Below, in pieces: positions 19,000 to 24,511 of a DNA stretch of 24,511 nt; positions within the stretch are counted from its first letter, which is position 1, and each line of letters begins with the position of its first letter. The notes under the pieces are model-generated. The model was not told where the DNA came from. It worked only from the letters and a program-made list of their open reading frames with translations, and searched no databases. The translations under genes were made by a program, and so were the position numbers. The DNA lies in IMG/VR virus record IMGVR_UViG_3300024320_000041, positions 1 to 24,511 of that record, one strand, 5' to 3'. Source of the stretch: a virus.

Positions 19000-20745
19000 T
19001 TATCTATTTACAAATCCTTGTTTAGGCATATCTTTTGGTCGCTTTGCAACTTTAGGGTCGTTAGTTTCGGGTTTAAAACCTTCTTTTTTTGCCTTATTTA
19101 CACTTATTTCTGCATTTGGGTTAGTTGCATCTGGTTTTACATCTTTTGCCATATATGTCTTTCTCATCCAAAAATGGTGACATGCTCCTCCTCCTTTATA
19201 TAACCATATATCGTAAGTAGCAGCTCCAGATTTTCCCCATCCTGCGTTTACTGCTTTTTTACTCATTTGCATTATATCTTCTTTACGATATATCTTTTTT
19301 GCTTTAATCATATTTTGACAAAAGTCTCTACTTACACTCTTACCTTTTTTGATAGTTTCTTCTAATGGTGCATATTGATAACGTACTTTAAATTTCATAT
19401 CATCAACCTCTCCATCTTGTTCGCTTTTTGCGTTTGGTCTTGCGGTTCCTGTTGAAGCTAATCCAATCATTTTATCTAATGCTTCTTCTTGGTCGTAGTC
19501 AACCTCTCTTTCATCAACTAATACCCAATTTTCTAAATCTTCATCTTCTCCAAAGTCATTAAGTAGATCAAATATTCTATCATCAACATATGGTTTCTCC
19601 TCAGAAAGTTTTACTCCTGTTTCTTCTTCACGTGATTCATCTGTTATAGCATTATCTGTTTCAATAAAAGCTAAAGGTTGTAAAGTTTTAAAATAAAGTT
19701 TAAGTGATATACCATTAACTGCTAAAATGTCATCTATACAATCAGTTAATAAGTCTTGGTAAGGTTTAATAGTAATATTATCAAATAGAAGTGCAGCAGT
19801 TTTTATTTCATCTGCATTAGAGCCTAAACCGTTGTTTTCAGTTCTAATTCCTAAAAGTAATGGACTTGTTACCCGGTGGGCAACTATTAGTTTAGCAGAA
19901 CACTCGTTAGATAAATATTCATAGTGTTGTGGTGCATCGTTTAATGGAATATCATCTACTGTTGTTTTAGACTCGGCGTTGTTATTAAATGCAATTATCA
20001 CTTTCTCACCTCTCGCTCCTGTGAGTTTGTGCATTACATCACTTTTAATTTGTAATTGCTTCTCTCTATCAGGTACACCATTGTTAAAGTTAACTACCTT
20101 TGTTCCACTAAAACCGTTTTGTACATCGTTAATTAAGTAGTCTGCTATTTCGCTTTCTAATTCTGCATAAGCTAAACCACCTTGGTAATCTACTGGACAA
20201 TAATAATCATATCCAGATACATATTTTTTTACCATTTTAATTTCAGGCTCGTTTCCGTTACCAAAACCAAAAGCTGCTATGCGTTGAGGTTTGTCACTAC
20301 GCTTTACTTTTGCCCAATTATGATGATAGTAGTATGCTTCTACTTTTCCATCTTCGTTACATTTTTCTGCTCGTAATGTTTGTCTTGGGAAATGTTCTGC
20401 TTTTACTACTTCTCCTTTTTTATATAAAACTTGAAAAGAACCTTCACCTAATAATTTTAAATCAAGTACTACTTTTCTTAAACAACTATCAGAAACAATA
20501 GAACGCATTGCAGCGTATTCGTTAGGTTTTGCACTACTATTTAAAGCATCTAATCCTTTACCATAAATCATATTACTAACACCATTTATAATAGAATGAT
20601 TAGTAGTAGAATTAGTATAAAGTTCAATTAAATAAGAATAGTAGTCATTATCATCTCCATACTCTACCCAATCACGGTTTTTATCTTCGCTGATTTTGGG
20701 CCTGTTGTAAGAAGCTAAATTAACTATGTGTAAATTATTATCCAT
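19000..20745 (-). CDS. Portal protein with C-terminal Cys/His-rich extension
   Basis: A 581-residue protein. Residues about 1-400 have the portal layout: VEYGDDNDYYSYLIELYTNS, NGVSNMIYGKGL, VLDLKLLGEGSFQVLY, then an APQHYEYLSNECSAKLIVAH helix and RVTSPLLLGIRTENNGLGSN, typical of portals of this phage group. From about residue 450 there is a separate domain: FKVRYQYAP, SRDFCQNMIKAKKIYRKEDI, and AATYDIWLYKGGGACHHFWM with Cys522, His523, His524. The Cys/His cluster suggests a MuF-like or protease-like module fused to the portal. It forms the dodecameric DNA entry ring partnered by TerL. The start shares one base with the upstream stop (TAATG). Confidence 0.82.
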   Translation of the reverse strand: MDNNLHIVNLASYNRPKISEDKNRDWVEYGDDNDYYSYLIELYTNSTTNHSIINGVSNMIYGKGLDALNSSAKPNEYAAMRSIVSDSCLRKVVLDLKLLGEGSFQVLYKKGEVVKAEHFPRQTLRAEKCNEDGKVEAYYYHHNWAKVKRSDKPQRIAAFGFGNGNEPEIKMVKKYVSGYDYYCPVDYQGGLAYAELESEIADYLINDVQNGFSGTKVVNFNNGVPDREKQLQIKSDVMHKLTGARGEKVIIAFNNNAESKTTVDDIPLNDAPQHYEYLSNECSAKLIVAHRVTSPLLLGIRTENNGLGSNADEIKTAALLFDNITIKPYQDLLTDCIDDILAVNGISLKLYFKTLQPLAFIETDNAITDESREEETGVKLSEEKPYVDDRIFDLLNDFGEDEDLENWVLVDEREVDYDQEEALDKMIGLASTGTARPNAKSEQDGEVDDMKFKVRYQYAPLEETIKKGKSVSRDFCQNMIKAKKIYRKEDIMQMSKKAVNAGWGKSGAATYDIWLYKGGGACHHFWMRKTYMAKDVKPDATNPNAEISVNKAKKEGFKPETNDPKVAKRPKDMPKQGFVNR

Positions 20746-21086
20746 TAGAACGTAATAAATTCGTTGTCAGTTTGATTAGATACATATTCACCATTATTTA
20801 TTGAATATTCTGGTAAATTTGTTTGATTTGTACAAAATATTTTATCTTTAAATATAACTTTAGCATCTTTAATTTCAATGTTATAGAATACATCTTCTTT
20901 TAAATTAAATATATCACTATATAAATTATAATAAAGCTCACTAGAAATGCCCGTAGTGTCCTGGTTATATACCTCTACGTTTGTAGATTCATTTACTATT
21001 GTAATATTATAACTATTACCTATTGTAAATTGTCTTGGTATAAATTTAATAGTTTGCACACTTGCACTTTCTTGTAATACAATCAT
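20745..21086 (-). CDS. Conserved small structural-region protein
   Basis: A 113-residue beta-rich protein read from ATG at 21086 (MIVLQESASVQTIKFIPRQF). An in-frame ATG farther up lies in a terminator hairpin and is unlikely. Further strands are NITIVNESTNVEVYN and VFYNIEIKDAKVIFKDKIFC, ending FITF. Similar proteins recur between tail-tube/capsid genes and the portal in flavobacterial phages as far as I recall, with no tested role. A minor virion or adaptor protein is likely. Confidence 0.65.
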   Translation of the reverse strand: MIVLQESASVQTIKFIPRQFTIGNSYNITIVNESTNVEVYNQDTTGISSELYYNLYSDIFNLKEDVFYNIEIKDAKVIFKDKIFCTNQTNLPEYSINNGEYVSNQTDNEFITF

Positions 21087-21121
21087 ATTAATACAATAAA
21101 AAAACTTTGAATTTGTTATAA

Positions 21122-21153
21122 TAAAAAAGGGTAACATTTCTGCTACCCCCTTT
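21122..21153 (-). terminator. Rho-independent terminator sharing its core with 2931-2962
   Basis: On the minus strand GGGTAGCA-GAAA-TGTTACCC (21148 to 21129) is an 8-bp stem with a GAAA loop, followed by six T. The inner 18 bases are identical to the hairpin at 2944-2961. It lies just after the tail-tube-like gene stop. Confidence 0.78.
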
Positions 21154-21172
21154 AAAACCAAATGAAAAAATA

Positions 21173-21721
21173 TTAAGAGTTAGTACCCTCTATAATTGTT
21201 GCAGTTGCACTAGCCATTCCTGCAAAAGGATCTGCTGCAGTTGCACCACTAACAAAATTAGCTGGTTCTAATTCCTGTGCATTTAATGTAAGAGTATATC
21301 CAGAAAGATCTGCCATTGCAGCTCCAGTAACAATTGTTCCTCCATTCACGTCAGAACCATGTGCTAACCCCATTAAAAATACATTTCCGTTATAATCTTC
21401 TACTGCTACGTGTGGTCTACCGTAAGCTAAAAGTTTCAATTCTTTATTATCTTCTTTAGTTAATTTCTTAAGAGATAAAGACAATGTTTGATCAAAGAAT
21501 GTAGTTCCATTCTCTCTTGAAGACGTTATAGCCTGTTCAAAGCTACTTCCACCTTTTAATTCATATTTGTATGCAGAAAAAGTTCCTGATAAATCTGTAA
21601 TCTCATCGTCAGTCTTAGTTACAGTACCTAAATCGCCAAAATCAACGAAATAAACTGCTTTTAAACCTCCAACTACATCTTTACATGGTTCTTTTCTACC
21701 TTTTGTTAAATCACAAGCCAT
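21173..21721 (-). CDS. Major tail tube-like protein
   Basis: A 182-residue protein starting MACDLTKGRKEPCKDVVGGL, then VYFVDFGDLGTV, LSGTFSAYKYELKGGSSFEQ, NGTTFFDQTLSLSLKKLTKE and VFLMGLAHGSDVNGGTIVTG. The beta-strand pattern with a helix in the middle (TKEDNKELKLLAYGRP) is that of tail tube proteins. It is flanked by strong terminators on both sides, which fits a highly expressed virion protein. Two Cys residues lie near the N-terminus. Assignment is by fold pattern and position after the capsid gene; a head decoration protein is the alternative. Confidence 0.6.
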   Translation of the reverse strand: MACDLTKGRKEPCKDVVGGLKAVYFVDFGDLGTVTKTDDEITDLSGTFSAYKYELKGGSSFEQAITSSRENGTTFFDQTLSLSLKKLTKEDNKELKLLAYGRPHVAVEDYNGNVFLMGLAHGSDVNGGTIVTGAAMADLSGYTLTLNAQELEPANFVSGATAADPFAGMASATATIIEGTNS

Positions 21722-21735
21722 AGTTTTTTTGTATT

Positions 21736-21775
21736 AAAAAAGGGCAGGTAGGCACAAATTTGGCTTACCCACCCT
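21736..21775 (-). terminator. Rho-independent terminator after the major capsid gene
   Basis: On the minus strand AGGGTGGGTA-A-GC (from 21775) pairs with GC-C-TACCTGCCCT (ending 21741) around a 9-base loop. The stem is 12 bp with one mismatch and two G-U pairs, followed by six T. It starts 22 bases after the capsid stop. Confidence 0.75.
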
Positions 21776-21797
21776 CTTTAGTTAGTTTATTTTTATA

Positions 21798-22736
21798 TTA
21801 GATTCCGTAAGATACGATTTCACTTACGATTCCGTATTGTACTCCAGCTGTAAATCTCATTACGACTCTCACATTTTGAGAACCATCGATATCAGCCATA
21901 TCAATTACTTTAACTTCGTTTTGGTCAGACAATAATCCCGTACCAAAATAAAGATTAGATTTTTCAGCAGCGATTGCTGTATTATCTGCTAATCCGTTTG
22001 CAACAAAGATTTTAACTCCGTCAAAAGTTAAACTTCCGTTGTTCCACCATTGAGTTCCCATAGCATTTGTACCATTAGCTCCTAATCCTGATGTTCCAAA
22101 TCCTCCTAAAGCTCTTACATAAGCTCTAGCGATATTTTGAGATACATATATATTAAGATCTTCAGATCCATAAATAGTAGTTGGGATAGCATCTACAATA
22201 GAACCAAGTTGTGCAATTACGTTTGCAGCATCAACAGTGGTTCCTGCGATTTTGTTTCCTCCTGTGTGTGCAGTGTCTGCATCCAATAGAGTAGTTAACC
22301 CATCAAATTGTCCGCTTGTTGCAGTAGAACCTTCCCAAATAGAGGTTTCAGTTCTTTGCGCTACTTTAGCAGCAACGTGAGAAATCAAGAAATCACTAAA
22401 AGATGAAGGTAAGTTTTGAAATGCAGAATAACCCATTGAAATAGCTTCCCAATCATTTTGGAAATCTGCTTTACAAAGTTGTAAGTTCACTTGCTGATAC
22501 TCAGGTTGTAACACTCTTTCGTCAAGTGTTAAAGTAGAAGTAGCATCAAAATCACAAGATGCATCTTTTACAATATCATCAGTAGATACAGTTTTTAATA
22601 CTTCTTTAAATTTAATGTTAGGCTTAACTGTAATCCCTCCATTTTCAATTGTTGAACCACTTAAAAGTGCAGCAGAAATATATTGTCCTGCAAATTCACC
22701 TGCATAAGTAGTTGTAATACTTGTAGTAGTTGGCAT
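21798..22736 (-). CDS. Major capsid protein (HK97-fold)
   Basis: A 312-residue protein of the size and style of flavobacterial phage capsid proteins. An Ala/Thr-rich N-arm is followed by KPNIKFKEVLKTVSTDDIVK, then a long LQPEYQQVNLQLCKADFQND stretch, a spine-helix region SSFSDFLISHVAAKVAQRTE (about 111-130), IWEGSTATSGQFDGL, a LNIYVSQNIARAYVRALGG P-domain-like strand-helix, and a C-terminal VRVVMRFTAGVQYGIVSEIV strand. It follows the acidic scaffold-like gene and is followed by a strong terminator. No protease is evident nearby. Confidence 0.82.
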   Translation of the reverse strand: MPTTTSITTTYAGEFAGQYISAALLSGSTIENGGITVKPNIKFKEVLKTVSTDDIVKDASCDFDATSTLTLDERVLQPEYQQVNLQLCKADFQNDWEAISMGYSAFQNLPSSFSDFLISHVAAKVAQRTETSIWEGSTATSGQFDGLTTLLDADTAHTGGNKIAGTTVDAANVIAQLGSIVDAIPTTIYGSEDLNIYVSQNIARAYVRALGGFGTSGLGANGTNAMGTQWWNNGSLTFDGVKIFVANGLADNTAIAAEKSNLYFGTGLLSDQNEVKVIDMADIDGSQNVRVVMRFTAGVQYGIVSEIVSYGI

Positions 22737-22743
22737 AATTTAT

Positions 22744-23346
22744 TTATTTTTTAATATTAGAAATTCTTTGTAATACTCTATCTGCAGTAGTCAATGTTCT
22801 TTTCTGTGCAAATAGGTTTAAATTATTTTTAGTCTCAGCTTCAGGATTGTGAGTTACTTTAGCAATAGGTTCTTCAACTACACTTAATTCCTCTTTTACT
22901 TCCTTAACTTCTTCTTTAGAAACTTCTTCGCTCATTTCTTCTTTTTCTTCTTTTTTAGGTTCAATCATAGACTTGATTTCATCAATCATCGCTTTGACTT
23001 CTGCTAAATCTTCTTTAGTAGCGTAGTTCATTTCTTCTTTTTCTTCTTCAGCAGCTTCTACTTCTTCGGATGCTTCTGCTTCCTTAACTTCTTCCGCTGC
23101 TCCAATAGATGCAATAACACCTTCTTCTTCTATTTTAAGCATTTCGCCATCTTCAAGAGTGTATTCACCTATCGGTAAAGCTACCTTTTCATCTTCTGTT
23201 ACAATGAATACTTCACTTCCTGCTGCAAACTCTTCACTTTCGATTACAGTTCCGTTTTCAAGAGTAGCTTGTGCTAATTTAACTTCTTCGGATGCCTCCA
23301 CCCCAACAAGCTCTTTTACTTTATTTAACATATCTGTCGCTTTCAT
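22744..23346 (-). CDS. Scaffolding-like acidic protein
   Basis: A 200-residue protein. The N-terminal third (MKATDMLNKVKELVGVEASE, then FIVTEDEKVALPIGEYTLED) is a small beta domain. Residues about 80-165 are almost entirely Glu, Lys, Ala and Val with coiled-coil character. The C-terminus is basic (FAQKRTLTTADRVLQRISNI). Acidic coiled-coil proteins directly upstream of the capsid gene usually scaffold the procapsid, with a basic end that binds the coat protein. It is 7 bases from the capsid gene. Confidence 0.7.
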   Translation of the reverse strand: MKATDMLNKVKELVGVEASEEVKLAQATLENGTVIESEEFAAGSEVFIVTEDEKVALPIGEYTLEDGEMLKIEEEGVIASIGAAEEVKEAEASEEVEAAEEEKEEMNYATKEDLAEVKAMIDEIKSMIEPKKEEKEEMSEEVSKEEVKEVKEELSVVEEPIAKVTHNPEAETKNNLNLFAQKRTLTTADRVLQRISNIKK

Positions 23347-23384
23347 ATTTATTACAATAAATTAATACTTTAATCGTTATATTT

Positions 23385-23777
23385 TTATTTAAGGCCTTGT
23401 ACTTCTTTTGCAATATAATACCACATAGAACTATAATCCTCTAATTTATTAATACCAGATTGTATTTCTTTTTCTCTTCTTTCAATACCTCCAAGAGCCT
23501 CTGGAATATCTTTACCAATTGTTTTTTTCATTTCACTAATTTCTTGTAAAGCTTTATCTAAATTTTTTATATCCCTGTTCATCTCATCTATACCTTGATC
23601 AATTTCTCTATCAATTTCAAGTATTTTCATTTTATATTCTTGAATTTCTTTTTCAAATTTATCACCATATTTTTTATAAGCATTTAAGCCTTGTAGAATT
23701 TTTTCTGCTTGCTGTAAACTTAAAGAGACATTTATTTTAGATAGTTTTGTTGATATTTTATTTGCAGTTGGTTTCAT
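23385..23777 (-). CDS. Coiled-coil protein of the head gene cluster
   Basis: A 130-residue protein that is mostly one long helix. Heptads run from about residue 35 to 110 (KKYGDKFEKEIQEYKMKILE, then IDREIDQGIDEMNRDIKNLD). A short non-helical start and a WYYIAKEVQGLK end flank it. There is no enzymatic motif. Its position between a surface protein and the scaffold suggests a virion or assembly role; it is unrecognised. Confidence 0.6.
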   Translation of the reverse strand: MKPTANKISTKLSKINVSLSLQQAEKILQGLNAYKKYGDKFEKEIQEYKMKILEIDREIDQGIDEMNRDIKNLDKALQEISEMKKTIGKDIPEALGGIERREKEIQSGINKLEDYSSMWYYIAKEVQGLK

Positions 23778-23824
23778 ATTATTGCTTTATATATAAATGA
23801 TTTATTTAAATGTTTGTTATATTT

Positions 23825-23968
23825 TTAGTCTATCTTAGTTATATTTCCTATTCCTTGCGCTTGGAAGCTACCATCACAACATTTTCTTGAATAGGTTTTA
23901 CCGTCTTTACATAAACATCCTCTTTTGTCGTTTTGTGGACTTGGGTTTCTATCTTTATAGTTTCTCAT
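23825..23968 (-). CDS. Small Cys-rich conserved protein
   Basis: A 47-residue protein from ATG at 23968, which overlaps the upstream stop as TAATG. A longer reading from 24013 would overlap that gene and is less likely. The core KRGCLCKDGKTYSRKCCDGS followed by FQAQGIGNI has four Cys residues in C-x-C and C-C pairs. I recall this motif as a frequent short protein behind tail or adhesin genes in flavobacterial phages. It could bind a metal or form disulfides in the virion. No function is known to me. Confidence 0.65.
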   Translation of the reverse strand: MRNYKDRNPSPQNDKRGCLCKDGKTYSRKCCDGSFQAQGIGNITKID

Positions 23969-24511
23969 TATCCTGCGTTTTGTGTACGTTGTATGAAGTA
24001 AATAACATCCCATATTAAGGAATCACCACCAACAGAGTTAACTTTTAATTGAACTCCATCAGCGACAAATGTTGCATCTGTGTAATATTGCATCATTATG
24101 TTCTCAACATGTTCTGCATCATTTCCTTTTGGATATGCAATAGTTCCTGCTACTCTTGATATTTGACCACTACCCTCTAAATTGTATTCTAAGAATGTTT
24201 GGTTTGCATTAGCAGCAGATGCTTTAAAAGCTACTGTAAAAATATAAACATCATTTTCATTAACACCTAATATCTTTTGAGTAGATGAATCATAAAAGTT
24301 TATACTTGAATGACTTTTTACTACATTTCCACCATTATTAGATAATACTACTTCTGTATCTTGTACAAGTGTTAGTTTATAATTAGAATCATATTCTGTA
24401 TCGTCATATCTTGCCCAACCTAAATTAGTTGCACCAGTTTGTGGATATACAATTACGTTTTCGTTATTATGACCCATATATAAATAGTCATCAGTACGTA
24501 ACATTGCACCA
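23968..24511 (-). CDS. Virion surface / tail-type protein, N-terminus outside the window
   Basis: The frame is open from the right edge (codons for Gly-Ala precede the Met at 24504), so the true start probably lies outside. At least 180 residues are visible. They form beta strands (NVIVYPQTGATNLGWARYDD, IYIF-like strands in DVYIFTVAFKASAANANQTF) and end DSLIWDVIYFIQRTQNAG. The composition is that of a jelly-roll-like phage structural protein. It is followed by the Cys-rich small gene through a TAATG overlap. Confidence 0.55.
   Translation of the reverse strand, partial: GAMLRTDDYLYMGHNNENVIVYPQTGATNLGWARYDDTEYDSNYKLTLVQDTEVVLSNNGGNVVKSHSSINFYDSSTQKILGVNENDVYIFTVAFKASAANANQTFLEYNLEGSGQISRVAGTIAYPKGNDAEHVENIMMQYYTDATFVADGVQLKVNSVGGDSLIWDVIYFIQRTQNAG

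Noticed and set aside
18920-19203. Plus-strand Phe/Cys-rich ORFs opposite the portal end
   Set aside because: Antisense shadows; the portal C-terminal domain accounts for the coding signal.
21087-21161. Upstream extension of the 113-residue protein to 21161
   Set aside because: The same situation: the extension covers the terminator hairpin at 21129-21148.
1-24511. Integrase/repressor, tRNA genes, CRISPR array or insertion sequence
   Set aside because: Looked for but not found: no recombinase catalytic motifs, no regularly spaced repeats, no terminal inverted repeats with a transposase and no tRNA-like cloverleaf noticed by eye.

Overview
The window is part of a tailed-phage genome (or a prophage read entirely as phage). 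Every supported gene lies on the minus strand, so transcription runs from high to low coordinates. Genes are packed with ATGA, TAATG or short overlaps. The DNA is very AT-rich by eye (not computed), and starts are preceded by A/T-rich stretches rather than Shine-Dalgarno motifs. Promoter-like TTTG-N19/20-TATATT(T/A)G elements occur. Together with protein families I associate with flavobacterial phages (DUF3127-type OB protein, ERF annealing protein, the major capsid, portal and tail set), this points to a phage of Bacteroidota, probably Flavobacteriia. The host is inferred, not shown.

Layout in the direction of transcription. (1) 24511-18395 is the virion block: an open-ended tail/adhesin-type protein, a Cys-rich small protein, a coiled-coil protein, an acidic scaffold-like protein, the major capsid protein, a tail-tube-like protein, a conserved small structural protein, a portal with a Cys/His C-terminal extension, a head-tail connector and two tiny proteins. 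(2) 18405-16125 holds tail-fibre and receptor-binding proteins, including a BNR/Asp-box propeller. (3) 16123-14757 is the lysis block: several small membrane proteins, an M15 peptidase endolysin and a holin-like protein. (4) 14656-10264 is recombination and replication: NinG-type nuclease, ERF annealing protein, DUF3127 OB protein, DnaB/RecA-type ATPase, a sigma-like protein and many tiny ORFs. (5) 10274-5128 is nucleotide metabolism and DNA modification: MazG-like and DUF6378-like proteins, a T4-type beta-glucosyltransferase, a ThyA-fold protein with dCMP-hydroxymethylase hallmarks, MazG, a PD-(D/E)XK exonuclease and a DnaA domain IV protein. (6) 5077-1 is packaging and tail: small and large terminase, small ORFs, a tail-chaperone-like gene with a -1 frameshift site, two tail-completion-like proteins and a large beta-rich surface protein that runs off the left edge.

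The most interesting content is the pairing of a dCMP hydroxymethylase (7427-8071) with a DNA beta-glucosyltransferase (8189-9160). Together these would make glucosylated 5-hydroxymethylcytosine DNA, a chemistry best known from T-even phages. Three small all-alpha NTP-pyrophosphatase-like proteins nearby could supply dCTP clearance. No dHMP kinase is visible.

A second strong observation is a T9 slippery run (2411-2419). A -1 shift there joins a 217-residue protein to a downstream frame ending at 2158, the pattern of lambda G/GT-type tail assembly chaperones.

No tRNA, rRNA, CRISPR, insertion sequence, integrase or tape-measure gene was seen. No gene-free stretch exceeds about 120 bases once the tiny ORFs are counted.
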